Source: Rariloculus sp965263005
Lineage (GTDB): Bacteria; Pseudomonadota; Gammaproteobacteria; Steroidobacterales; Rariloculaceae
Length of the DNA: 64,000 nucleotides
Reading direction: 5' to 3'
NCBI RefSeq assembly: GCF_965263005.1
Contig: NZ_OZ253579.1
Coordinates: 2,108,001-2,172,000 of the forward strand
The position numbers were made by a program, and so were the translations under genes. Below are positions 34,091-42,761 of this stretch, in pieces (position 1 is the first letter of the stretch; every line of letters starts with the position of its first letter). The notes below the pieces were generated by a model. It saw only the letters and a program-made list of their open reading frames with translations, was not told the DNA's origin and did no database searches.

Positions 34091-34135
34091 AGTTGCTAGA
34101 CTACGGGGCCATCGACGTCGAACACGGGGATCACG

Positions 34136-35224
34136 ATGAAACCGACGATCGCTCTTGCCCTGCTCGCCGCCTGCGCGTCAACCACGGCCTTGGCCCAGAA
34201 CCCGGCTTCCGCCTTCGACCGCGGCAACAGCATTCAGGCCTGGCAGCATCCGGGCTTGCAGGACGTGCTGGCAGAATGCAGCAACGCTCCGAGTCCGTTT
34301 TCGATCGGCCGGGGGCAATCGGCATCGGTGGACGCAACGGCTTCGCCCCCGGAGCCTGCGCCGCCGCCGCCTTCCACCGCCATACCTGGCGTCATCGCTG
34401 CAGGGCAGACCTGGAAGGTCGTGTGGTCATGGGAAGGCAACAACGCCGACGGCATCGTCGCCGGTAACGGCAGCGCAATGCTGTTCGCGAACAACGATGC
34501 AAGCAACGTCATGGAACTCGATCCCGGGACGGGCCGTGCGACCGTACTTTACAGCGATACGAACACCGGCGGCGCGCTGTCGCGGAGCAAGACCGGCGCC
34601 TTGTTTCTCGCCGTGCGCGGATTGGGTGTCGGCATAGAGCAATTGGAACCTCGTCGCGAGATGTTTGCGAGTTCCTTTGCCGGCGAACCGCTCGAGTGCG
34701 TTGGCGGCGTCATGAACGATCTCGCGGCCGACGTGCGCGGCGGGGTCTACTTCACCGTGAGTGGAGGAGGACTCTTCTACGCGAACTCGCAAGGCATCGT
34801 CTCGCAATACGGGGAAGGCGTCACGCGCGGTAACGGGATAGTGCTCAGTCCGGACGAGGAGATGCTATACGTTACGAACGGTCCGGTCGTGCTCGCGTTT
34901 GACGTCATCAGCGACGGGTCGCTCGCGAACCAGCGAGAGTTCGGTGCGCTCAGGGGCGGCCAGGGTGGAGACGGTTCGGCTGTCGACTCGGAAGGTCGGC
35001 TCTACGTGGCTACCGGCGCGTCGGCGGACGTGTTCTCGCCGGACGGGGAGCTTCTGGGCTCCATTCCGGGACCGCAAGGCCTGCACGGGGTGGCGTTTGG
35101 CGGTCCGGACAAGATGAAGCTCTACGGTATCGTGTTTTACGGCGGCTGGGGCACGCCGAGCGCGAGGAACCGCGTCATAGAGATTCCGACGATCGCGCAG
35201 GGATACATGGGGCGAGCAAAGTAG
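34136..35224 (+). CDS. Exported SMP-30/gluconolactonase-like beta-propeller protein
   Basis: 362 residues with a signal peptide (about 1-20, ALLAACASTTALA-QNP). The N-terminal region (QAWQHPGLQDVLAEC) is followed by a Pro-rich linker (ASPPEPAPPPPSTAIPG) and propeller strands: VWSWEGNNADGIVAGNGSAM, MNDLAADVRGGVYFTVSGGG, TRGNGIVLSPDEEMLYVTNG and DSEGRLYVATGASADVFSPD. The N-G-I-V-L-S-P-D-E metal/substrate region matches SMP-30/gluconolactonase enzymes. Probably a periplasmic lactonase; unproven. Confidence 0.75.
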   Translation: MKPTIALALLAACASTTALAQNPASAFDRGNSIQAWQHPGLQDVLAECSNAPSPFSIGRGQSASVDATASPPEPAPPPPSTAIPGVIAAGQTWKVVWSWEGNNADGIVAGNGSAMLFANNDASNVMELDPGTGRATVLYSDTNTGGALSRSKTGALFLAVRGLGVGIEQLEPRREMFASSFAGEPLECVGGVMNDLAADVRGGVYFTVSGGGLFYANSQGIVSQYGEGVTRGNGIVLSPDEEMLYVTNGPVVLAFDVISDGSLANQREFGALRGGQGGDGSAVDSEGRLYVATGASADVFSPDGELLGSIPGPQGLHGVAFGGPDKMKLYGIVFYGGWGTPSARNRVIEIPTIAQGYMGRAK

Positions 35225-35295
35225 CTACACCGGAAAGTGGCATCGGCGCGATCGCGAAGCGAGCGCCAGAACCCTCGCACCCTGATCGCGGAGGT

Positions 35296-35466
35296 CTAGG
35301 AGCCTGCGCCGCAGGAAATCGCGATAGCGAAAATTCGATATCGCCTTGGATTTCGCCCCCTCATTTGAGGCGAATATCGGCTATATTCAACGAAATTAAG
35401 GGGCGGAAGCCAGGAATGAGAGCGAATTTGCAGCCGTGATTCCTGCGGCGCAGGTTCCTCGGGTAG
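35296..35466. repeat. Long imperfect palindrome (possible MITE or hairpin element)
   Basis: The outer arms CCTGCGCCGCAGGAAATC (35303-35320) and GATTCCTGCGGCGCAGG (35438-35454) are nearly complementary; complementarity continues inward in patches (GCGAAAATTCG against GAGCGAATTTGC, ATTTCGCCCC against GGGGCGGAAGCC) towards a centre near 35375. Overall about 170 bp, in the convergent gap between 34136-35224 and 35552-37009. It is unrelated in sequence to the five-copy element. The rest of the 35225-35551 gap holds no gene I can support. Confidence 0.6.
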
Positions 35467-35551
35467 CTTCGAGGCTCTGCGACCGCCGCGACCGGCCGTT
35501 CGGGAGTGCCTGAAAGCGCGCCTTTAACTGTGCAGATTCGGCTCGCGCACA

Positions 35552-37009
35552 TCACGATGGGAAGGTGATCACGACGCCGAGTTCCGTCCGGTCGGCCACG
35601 CCCTGGAAAGCCTGTCTGACGTCCTCGAGCATCGGCGTGGCTGTGATGATGGCGCCGATGTCTACGGCGCCGTTCTCCATCGCCGTGACGAAGCGGGCCG
35701 TGTCGCGCATCACGTTCATGCCGGCCATCTGGCCGCCATAGATCCGTTTGCCTGACAGGCAGAACGCCGAGCCCGGGAAGGCGATGTCGCCGGTCTGCAC
35801 GGCGAGCGTCACGAGGCTGCCGCCCGGTGCGGTCACCTCCCAGGCCTGGCGAAGCGCGAGCAGGCCCGTTGGGTCGGGTCCGGTCTCCACGGCTGGCGGA
35901 TAGCGGTCGAGGCCCGAGGCTTCGACAACGAGATCGGCGCCGCGCATCGAGATGAGCCCCCTGCCTGCGATCTGGCCGCCCGCGTCGAGGCGGTCGGTCG
36001 GCGGCGCGCACAGTTCGCGTATGCGGTCCACGAGCGTATCGGTGTCTTCGTTCGGGTCCAGTACGGTTGACGCGCCGAACCCGATAGCCCTCTCGCGCCG
36101 ATACCGGACAGGCTCGACGACGATGATCTGGCCGGCGGCCTGGGCGCGTGCGCCCTGGACAGCGGCGAGGCCGACGGGGCCGGCTCCGAATATCACCACA
36201 TTCTGGCCGATCTGCACGGGGTCGTAGACGCTCGTAGCCGCGATCCCGACCGCTCCGGTGTCGCCGAGCATTGCGATCTGCTCGTCGGGCAGGTCGGAGA
36301 AGATAGGGACGCAGTACTCCTCGTACGCCACGATGATCTCGCTCAAGCCCCCGATGACCGAGGCCTCGATCACGCCGGTCCCGTCGGCCATGTCCGCGAT
36401 CGGGTCGTTCGGCACGCCGCCGGGTGCGAGATAGTTGCACCATTCAGGCGTCCCGGTCAGGCATTGATGGCACTGGCCGCACCAGGGCGTTCCGGACACG
36501 AGCACGCGGTCGCCGACCCGCACTCGCCGTACCTGCGCGCCGACGGCTTCGACGGTGCCCATGCCGGAGTGATTCGGGATCGTCGGCGTCGGTTGCGGAA
36601 AGTCTCCGAGCACGCTCGTGGTGACGGTATAGCAGCCGCACGAGCCCCGGGTCCGCACGAGCACCTGTGTCGGCTTGATGTCGCGCAGCCTGAGGTCCTC
36701 GACGGTGCCCTCGGTGCCGTGGCGCACGTAGGCGCGAAACGGCATGCCCGCCACGGACCCGGACGCGACCGCCGGTGCATCGGGGCCAGCCTCCTGGGCG
36801 GCTGCCCCGGTTGCGAACGCCGCGGCGCCGGTCGCACCGATCATGAGCATCTCGCGGCGCGACAATGCGCTACCGGTCGCGCTCGTGTCCGTTGTCGCTT
36901 CAGCGTCCGTCGATACCGCTGGGGCTGCCGCTTCTACCGAGTCTGCCGGATTCGCCGCGTCCGGCGAGCCGTTGCCCGCACTCGTGCGCGCCTCGATCCC
37001 CGTGCTCAT
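35552..37009 (-). CDS. Tat-exported zinc-type (MDR) alcohol dehydrogenase
   Basis: 485 residues from ATG 37009. Unusual N-terminus: about 45 residues rich in Ala/Ser/Thr, then a twin-arginine signal (SRREMLMIGATGAAAFATGA). The mature part is a medium-chain dehydrogenase: GroES-like domain with structural-zinc cysteines in GTPWCGQCHQCLTGTPEWC, catalytic-domain residues in VLVRTRGSCGCYTVTTS and PNHSGMGTVEAVG, and a nucleotide-binding loop VVIFGAGPVGLAAVQGARA. The usual catalytic Cys-GHE pattern is changed (HSGMG instead of GHE), so zinc catalysis may differ. Export of a nucleotide-dependent dehydrogenase is odd and suggests a tightly bound cofactor. Confidence 0.75.
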   Translation of the reverse strand: MSTGIEARTSAGNGSPDAANPADSVEAAAPAVSTDAEATTDTSATGSALSRREMLMIGATGAAAFATGAAAQEAGPDAPAVASGSVAGMPFRAYVRHGTEGTVEDLRLRDIKPTQVLVRTRGSCGCYTVTTSVLGDFPQPTPTIPNHSGMGTVEAVGAQVRRVRVGDRVLVSGTPWCGQCHQCLTGTPEWCNYLAPGGVPNDPIADMADGTGVIEASVIGGLSEIIVAYEEYCVPIFSDLPDEQIAMLGDTGAVGIAATSVYDPVQIGQNVVIFGAGPVGLAAVQGARAQAAGQIIVVEPVRYRRERAIGFGASTVLDPNEDTDTLVDRIRELCAPPTDRLDAGGQIAGRGLISMRGADLVVEASGLDRYPPAVETGPDPTGLLALRQAWEVTAPGGSLVTLAVQTGDIAFPGSAFCLSGKRIYGGQMAGMNVMRDTARFVTAMENGAVDIGAIITATPMLEDVRQAFQGVADRTELGVVITFPS

Positions 37010-37340
37010 GCCGCGCCTCGTGGAGCACTGCACGCGCTGTCGGGAACCCTGATGCTTGAGGAATTTGCGGTCATGGCCGAATAGATCGTAAGGATGTTCA
37101 TGCCGGCTCGCTTTCGGACACTTGGCCATCTCGATGATGGGCGTCTGGGGGCGGCGCCGTCAAGGCGCGTCACGAGGCCGGTCGCGGCGCAAACGCACGG
37201 GCTCACTCACGGGCCCATACAAGGGCGCAAAAGGCGCTCCGGTGCCGAGCGGGCGCCACGCATGTTAAGCTTCGGCCCGCACGTACCGTGCGCCGAAATT
37301 TCACCAACCATCGCACATCATTAGAAGTGAGGAAACACTA
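37010..37340. other. Divergent intergenic region, no gene seen
   Basis: 331 bases between the start codons of the Tat dehydrogenase (minus) and the NmrA-like gene (plus). It must hold both promoters, but I see no hexamer pair that I would defend. The stretch just before 37341 contains GAGGAAACAC, an acceptable Shine-Dalgarno site for the GTG start. Confidence 0.4.
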
Positions 37341-38297
37341 GTGGCTGACAACAAAGTTATCGCGGTCCTGGGATCAACGGGCACGCAGGGCGGCGGTTTG
37401 TGCCGGTCGATTTTCGCCGATCCATCCGGTGGGTTCGCATGCCGTGCAATCACGCGCGACCCGAGCAAGGACTCGGCGCAAGCCCTCGCCGGTCAGGGCG
37501 CTGAAGTCGTGGCGGCCGACCTCGACGACGTCGAAAGCCTCAAAAGTGCATTTGCTGGCGCCCACGGCCTTTACGCGGTCACGAATTTCTGGGAGCACTT
37601 CTCAGGCGAAAAGGAAAAGGAACAGGCGAAAAACATCGCCGAGGCAGCAGCGGCAGCAGGCGTGAAGCACGTCATCTGGTCGACGCTCGAGGATACGCGC
37701 GCGCTTATGGACGACGGCGACACGCGCATGCCGATGCTCCAGGAGAAGTTTCGCGTACCGCATTTCGACGCCAAGGCCGAAGCGAACGCCTCGTTTGAGG
37801 GTCTCCCCGTCACGTTCCTTGTCACTTCGTTCTACTGGGACAACATGTACCTGTTCGGGCTGTCGCCGAAGAAAGGCGAGGACGGCACTTATTCATGGGC
37901 CTTCCCGATGGGCAACGCCAAGCTCGCGGGAATTTCGGCCGGGGACATCGGCAAGACCGCTTACGGCATCTTCAAGGGCGGCGACGAGTACATCGGCGCC
38001 ACGGTCGGTATCGCGGGCGGCATGCTCACGATCGAGGAGATGGGCGAGACGATCGAAAGAGTGACAGGTGTTTCGAAGGTGGTCTACAACGCCGTCGATG
38101 CCGATGCCTATCGCGGCTTCGGCTTTCCGGGCGCGGATGAGCTCGGCAACATGTTCCAGGTTTACCGTGACTTCGAGGATGAAGTCTGCAACGCGCGGAG
38201 CGTGGACACTGCCAGGGCGCTCAATCCCGAACTCGAGTCGTTCGAGCAATTCGTGCAACGCCAGAAGGACACCATTCTGGCCGCAATGAACTCGTAA
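37341..38297 (+). CDS. NmrA-like / HSCARG family NAD(P)-binding protein
   Basis: 318 residues from a GTG start. Atypical short-chain-dehydrogenase Rossmann fold: glycine motif VIAVLGSTGTQGGGLCRSI (about 5-23), ACRAITRDPSKDSAQALAGQ, VVAADLDDVESLKSAF, LYAVTNFWEHFSGEKEKEQA and HVIWSTLEDTRAL. NmrA/HSCARG proteins sense the NAD(P)(H) state and usually lack the catalytic Tyr-x3-Lys; none is obvious here. Cytoplasmic. Single gene, partner unknown. Confidence 0.85.
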   Translation: MADNKVIAVLGSTGTQGGGLCRSIFADPSGGFACRAITRDPSKDSAQALAGQGAEVVAADLDDVESLKSAFAGAHGLYAVTNFWEHFSGEKEKEQAKNIAEAAAAAGVKHVIWSTLEDTRALMDDGDTRMPMLQEKFRVPHFDAKAEANASFEGLPVTFLVTSFYWDNMYLFGLSPKKGEDGTYSWAFPMGNAKLAGISAGDIGKTAYGIFKGGDEYIGATVGIAGGMLTIEEMGETIERVTGVSKVVYNAVDADAYRGFGFPGADELGNMFQVYRDFEDEVCNARSVDTARALNPELESFEQFVQRQKDTILAAMNS

Positions 38298-38357
38298 TAC
38301 GCCTGGCGGCAAGCCGGGCGTGGTCCGATTCGCGCCCGGCGCCGCTTCGTCTCGTTG

Positions 38358-38551
38358 CTGTGCTGTCGACCTGCCCGTGCGGCACGATCGCGATCGAGAG
38401 GGACCGTGATGCGGCGCAGGTCCGAACGCTCGCCGCAATGCCCGCGAGTCCGGCGTTCAGTAATGCGACGCCGGTGCTGACGACCGTGGACCGCTGCCTG
38501 GCCGGCACGTTTCGCGGCGATCGGGTCGCGTACGGATCGCTGCACCCTTGA
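38358..38551 (+). pseudogene. Remnant of an SMP-30-like gene: C-terminal fragment
   Basis: Encodes about 62 residues (LSTCPCGTIAIE, MPASPAFSNATPVLTTVDR, GTFRGDRVAYGSLHP) that align without gaps to the last 61 residues of the gene at 26594-27652, about 41 identical by eye; the DNA is also clearly alike. No upstream portion of the propeller, signal peptide or plausible start is present. It looks like the tail of a lost paralogue. The remaining 38298-38357 and 38552-38714 hold no gene; 38552-38580 is AT-rich. Confidence 0.75.
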
Positions 38552-38714
38552 AAAACGTTTTCTTTCCCCTATATTTTTCAGGCGCTTTGGCATGTCGGGA
38601 GCTGGACAGGCATTAACGTTTCCATATCAATAGCCTGGAAGGCTGTTACGGCTGACCGGTGCCGAGCGTGCAGTTTCGAGCTCCGGCGCGGCTGAACGTA
38701 AAAGTGAGGTGTCG

Positions 38715-39701
38715 ATGGCCACGGTACAAATCTCGGACGATATCCAGCGGATTCAGGATCGGTTCGGTGCGGTTCGGGCCGAGGTCGGCAAGGTTCTCGT
38801 CGGACAGGACGAGCTGCTGCATCGCTTGCAGCTAGCCTTGCTCGCGGACGGCCATATTCTGCTCGAAGGGGTTCCGGGTCTTGCCAAGACGTTGACGGTA
38901 AGCACGCTGTCCGACGCCATCGAGGCGAGCTTCTCGCGTATCCAGTTCACGCCGGACATGCTGCCTGGCGATGTGACGGGCACGCAGATTTTCAACCCCA
39001 AGGACGGGACTTACTCGGTCAAGAAGGGTCCTGTTTTCGGCAACATCGTTCTGGCCGACGAGATCAACCGCGCACCTGCGAAGGTTCAGGCAGCGCTTCT
39101 CGAGGCCATGCAGGAACGCCAGGTGACGCTCGGCGAGCACACGTTCGAGCTCGAAGCGCCGTTCCTCGTGATGGCAACGCAAAACCCGATCGAGCAGGAA
39201 GGCACCTACCCGCTGCCCGAAGCGCAGCTCGACCGCTTCATGATGAAAATCAAGGTCGGGTATCCGAGCAAGGACGACGAGGTCAGGGTCATCGACCGGA
39301 TGGCGGGCGCAGGCCGCGAACCGAAGGCGTCGCGCGTCATGGCGGCGAGTGAAATTCTTGCAGCGCGCTCGGTCGTCCGGCAGGTGTTCGTCGACGAGAA
39401 GGTCAAGCGTTATGCCGTCGAACTCGTTTCGGCGACGCGCGACCCTGCCGCGGCCGGGCTTGCGGAGCTTGAGAACCTTATCGAGGTCGGTGCGTCGGTC
39501 CGCGGCTCGCTGAATCTCGTCAAGTTGGCCAAGGCCCACGCTTTGATGGGCGGGCGCAGCTACGTCAGTCCGCACGACGTCAAGAGCATCGCTCACGATG
39601 TGCTGCGCCACCGCATTATCGTGAGCTACGAGGCGGAAGCCGAGAACAAGGACGCCGACGAGCTGATCGATACGATCCTCGCGAACGTCGCGGTGCCGTG
39701 A
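38715..39701 (+). CDS. MoxR-family AAA+ ATPase
   Basis: 328 residues from ATG 38715 with GAGG five bases upstream. Walker A GVPGLAKT (about 54-61), Walker B IVLADEINRAPAKVQAALLEAM, sensor ATQNPIEQEGTYPLPEAQLD. MoxR ATPases act as chaperones or remodelers for VWA-domain partners, here probably the two VWA proteins downstream. First gene of a seven-gene Bat-type operon in which each later gene follows within about 15 bases or overlaps its neighbour. Confidence 0.93.
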   Translation: MATVQISDDIQRIQDRFGAVRAEVGKVLVGQDELLHRLQLALLADGHILLEGVPGLAKTLTVSTLSDAIEASFSRIQFTPDMLPGDVTGTQIFNPKDGTYSVKKGPVFGNIVLADEINRAPAKVQAALLEAMQERQVTLGEHTFELEAPFLVMATQNPIEQEGTYPLPEAQLDRFMMKIKVGYPSKDDEVRVIDRMAGAGREPKASRVMAASEILAARSVVRQVFVDEKVKRYAVELVSATRDPAAAGLAELENLIEVGASVRGSLNLVKLAKAHALMGGRSYVSPHDVKSIAHDVLRHRIIVSYEAEAENKDADELIDTILANVAVP

Positions 39702-39716
39702 CCCGAGCAGTGCGTG

Positions 39717-40706
39717 ATGCTGCCTTCGGAAATCGTCAAGCAGGTCAGACGTATCCAGTTGCACACCGGCCGCGAGGTGGCGGACGTGTTTGCCGGCGCG
39801 TACGTGTCCGTCTTCAAGGGCCGCGGCGTGGAGTTCGACGAGGTCCGTCCCTATGTGCCCGGCGACGACGTGCGCACGATCGACTGGAACGTTACGGCGC
39901 GGGTCGGCACGCCGTACGTCAAGCGCTATATCGAAGAGCGTCAGCTTACGGTGCTGTTGCTCGTCGATATGAGCGCTTCGCAGGATTTCGGATCCGCGCA
40001 CCGTTCCAAGCGTGAGGCCGCGGCCGAGCTATCGGCGCTGCTCGCGTTTTCGGCGATCCACAACGACGACAAGATCGGCCTGCTGCTGTTCCACGACCAG
40101 GTCGACGAGTACATACCGCCGCGCAATGGCCAAAAGCACGCACTGCGCGTTGTGCGCGAAGTCCTCGCGCGCGGGCGCGAGGATGAACGGCGCGAGCGCG
40201 GCCTGCGACGCGGTAGAAAGCTCGCCTCGTTGCCGCGCGGCGCCGTTCGCCATTTTCTCAAGCTCATCGAACGCACGGGCGTGCGCGGCAGGCGCTCGAC
40301 CGACATCGGGCACGCGCTCGAGTTCTGCAGACGCGTGCTGCCGCGCCGTGCCGTGCTCTTTCTGATCTCCGACTTTCTCGACGAGGGCTATCTCGACGTG
40401 CTGCGCAGCGCCAATCGCAAGCACGACGTCGTCGCCGTGCGCATCACGGACGAGCGCGAGCAGCGATTCGAACGCACGGGCCTCGTCACGCTCGAAGACG
40501 CCGAGAGCGGCGTGCAACGCCTCGTCGATACCGAATCGGACGAGTTCCGAGCCGCGGTCGAGGCGCATGCGCGAAAGCGCGCCGACGCGTTGCATCGCAC
40601 GCTGCGCTCGGCCGGCATCGATACGATCACGATTGACGCCACGGCCTCGGTCGTCGATCCGCTACTCGCCTTCTTCCGGATGCGCGAGAAGAGGATCCGG
40701 CGGTGA
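39717..40706 (+). CDS. DUF58 domain-containing protein
   Basis: 329 residues (ATG 39717; a GTG at 39714 is equally possible). DUF58 signature VRPYVPGDDVRTIDWNVTAR (about 42-61), followed by a VWA-like fold with LLLVDMSASQDFGS (DxSxS metal site) and VLFLISDFLDEGYLDVL. Soluble, very Arg-rich between the two halves. Second gene of the Bat operon; its stop overlaps the next start (GTGA). Confidence 0.9.
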   Translation: MLPSEIVKQVRRIQLHTGREVADVFAGAYVSVFKGRGVEFDEVRPYVPGDDVRTIDWNVTARVGTPYVKRYIEERQLTVLLLVDMSASQDFGSAHRSKREAAAELSALLAFSAIHNDDKIGLLLFHDQVDEYIPPRNGQKHALRVVREVLARGREDERRERGLRRGRKLASLPRGAVRHFLKLIERTGVRGRRSTDIGHALEFCRRVLPRRAVLFLISDFLDEGYLDVLRSANRKHDVVAVRITDEREQRFERTGLVTLEDAESGVQRLVDTESDEFRAAVEAHARKRADALHRTLRSAGIDTITIDATASVVDPLLAFFRMREKRIRR

Positions 40707-41719
40707 GGCTGCTGATCGTGGCCGCAGCCGCGTCACTTGCCGCGTGCGGGCAGGCGCAGGGCCCCGGACCCGAGTCCGGCGGCCCGTCCGGCGCCGCGCC
40801 GGCTGTCTCGCGCGCGACTGAGGAAGGTCCCGTCAAGGTCGCGGTCGCGCTGTCGCCGGCCGAACCGAAGCTCGGCGACCCGCTCTCGCTCACGCTGACC
40901 GTCGAATCCGAGGCTGGCGTGACCGTTGAGATGCCTGCGTTCGGCGAGGCGCTCGGCCGCTTCTCGATCATCGATTTTACGCCGCGCGAGGAGACGCGCC
41001 CCGACGGCGTGTCGGTCGCGTCTCAGCGCTACACGCTGCAGCCGCCGATGAGCGGCAGGCAGCGGATTCCGCCGTTGCGCATCGAGTATCTCGACGCGCG
41101 ACCGGGTTACGCGGACGGCGACGAAGAGTACCGCGAGCTGCTGAGCGAGGAGCTTAACATCGAGGTTGCCTCGGTTCTTCCCGACGGCGAAGTGGCCGGC
41201 GAACTTCGGCCCGTTCGCCCACCGCTGCCCGAGCTTGGGCGCGGTTTCATCGCGCGAACCTGGCCGTGGCTCGTTGCCGGTGTGACTGCGCTCGGGGCGC
41301 TCGGGTTCGCGGTCGCGGTCTGGCAACGCCGTGCGGTCGAGCGGCGGCGCGTCACGGCCTACGACCGGGCAATGCGAAGGCTTGAGGCGCTCGTGCGGCG
41401 CGGATTGCCGCTGCCTGGTGCGGCGGACGCATGGTACGTGGAGCTCTCGGACATCGTGCGGCGGTTTATCGAGGATCAGCACGGTGTGCGCGCGCCGGAG
41501 CTCACGACCGAGGAATTCCTGCAGGAAGCGCGGCGCTCGGCCGAACTTTCGGGTCCTCGCCGGGACCTCTTGTCTGCGTTTCTCGAGCGCTGCGACCGAG
41601 TGAAGTTCGCCGCGTACAGCCCCGAGCAGCGCGAGTCGAAGGAAGCGCTGACGCTTGCGCGCCGCTTCCTCGGCGAGCATTCCCGGGCACCGGAACCCCG
41701 GTTGGAAGCGGCGGTCTGA
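40703..41719 (+). CDS. Membrane lipoprotein of the Bat operon, DUF4381-like
   Basis: 338 residues from GTG 40703. Lipobox SLAAC (C15), then an Ig-like periplasmic domain (VKVAVALSPAEPKLGDPLSL, RQRIPPLRIEYLD), one transmembrane helix (about 190-211; WPWLVAGVTALGALGFAVAV) and a cytoplasmic region with WYVELSDIVRRFIEDQHGV and TTEEFLQEARRSAEL, typical of the DUF4381 cytoplasmic part. The layout suggests a link between an envelope domain and the MoxR/DUF58 proteins. One base separates it from the next start. Confidence 0.75.
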   Translation: MRLLIVAAAASLAACGQAQGPGPESGGPSGAAPAVSRATEEGPVKVAVALSPAEPKLGDPLSLTLTVESEAGVTVEMPAFGEALGRFSIIDFTPREETRPDGVSVASQRYTLQPPMSGRQRIPPLRIEYLDARPGYADGDEEYRELLSEELNIEVASVLPDGEVAGELRPVRPPLPELGRGFIARTWPWLVAGVTALGALGFAVAVWQRRAVERRRVTAYDRAMRRLEALVRRGLPLPGAADAWYVELSDIVRRFIEDQHGVRAPELTTEEFLQEARRSAELSGPRRDLLSAFLERCDRVKFAAYSPEQRESKEALTLARRFLGEHSRAPEPRLEAAV

Positions 41720-41720
41720 A

Positions 41721-42761
41721 ATGCCGATGAACATGCTGATGTCGATCGAGTTTCGCGAGCCGCTGCTGCTCGCGTTGGCCCTCCTTGCCGTGCCCGTGTT
41801 CCTCCTCGCCCGGCGTGCGCCGGGGCGCGTGATCTTCTCGGCGCTGCGCGTGTTGCCCGAGCATGGCGGCAGTTGGCGCATGCGCCTGGCATGGCTGCCT
41901 GACGCGCTGCTCGCGCTCGCGGTCGCCGCGTTCGCGGTCGCGCTGGCGGGACCGCGCGTAGGCGAACGTTTCACGCGCATCGATCGGGAAGGCATCGCCA
42001 TCATGATGGTCGTGGATATTTCAGGCTCAATGCAGGCGCTCGATCTTTCAACGGAGGATCGCGAGCGAACCCGACTCGAAGCCGTCCAGGATGTGTTTGA
42101 AGCTTTCGTGCTGGGCGGCGGCGGCCTCGAGGGCAGGCCTAACGACGCCATCGGTCTGGTGAGTTTCGCAGGCTATGCCGACACGGCCAGTCCGCTGACG
42201 CTCGATCACGAGAATGTCGTCGTGATAGCACATAACCTCGAGATCGTCACGGCACAATCAGAGGACGGAACGGCGATCGGTGACGGTCTGGGTTTGGCCG
42301 TGGAGCGCCTGCGCGAATCACAGGCCGAGTCGCGCATCGCGGTGCTGCTCACCGACGGTGTGCACAATGCCGGCGTTGAGGGTCCGTCCGCAGCCGCCGA
42401 GCTAGCGCGAATCCAGGGCGTCAAGGTGTACACGATAGGCGCCGGCACGACGGGACTCGCTCCCGTCCGCGTCCGCGACCCGCTCACAGGCAGGCCTGCG
42501 TTACGTGCCGTGCCGGTCGAGGTCGACGAGGCCACGCTCAAGGACATTGCCGAGCGCACGGGCGGGCGCTATTTCCGCGCGACCGACGCCGAGGGTCTCG
42601 AGCGCGTCTACGAAGAGATCGACCGGCTCGAACGAACGCGCATCATCGAGGAACGCTCCAGGCAGTACGAGGAATTTTTCTCGATCCCGCTCGGCGCGGC
42701 ATTGTTGCTCGCCGCCGCCGGCTGGCTCGCGCGCGGCGCAGTATTCGTGAGGATGCCATGA
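41721..42761 (+). CDS. batA: VWA-domain membrane protein, BatA-like
   Basis: 346 residues from ATG 41721. Membrane helices at about 11-29 and 55-78, a VWA domain (about 92-290) with an intact MIDAS motif VVDISGSMQAL (DxSxS), DAIGLVSFAG and LLTDGVHNAGV, and a C-terminal helix (about 320-340; LGAALLLAAAGWLARGAVF). Family members occur in aerotolerance (Bat) operons, acting as membrane-anchored metal-dependent adhesion modules. Stop overlaps the start of batB. Confidence 0.88.
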   Translation: MPMNMLMSIEFREPLLLALALLAVPVFLLARRAPGRVIFSALRVLPEHGGSWRMRLAWLPDALLALAVAAFAVALAGPRVGERFTRIDREGIAIMMVVDISGSMQALDLSTEDRERTRLEAVQDVFEAFVLGGGGLEGRPNDAIGLVSFAGYADTASPLTLDHENVVVIAHNLEIVTAQSEDGTAIGDGLGLAVERLRESQAESRIAVLLTDGVHNAGVEGPSAAAELARIQGVKVYTIGAGTTGLAPVRVRDPLTGRPALRAVPVEVDEATLKDIAERTGGRYFRATDAEGLERVYEEIDRLERTRIIEERSRQYEEFFSIPLGAALLLAAAGWLARGAVFVRMP

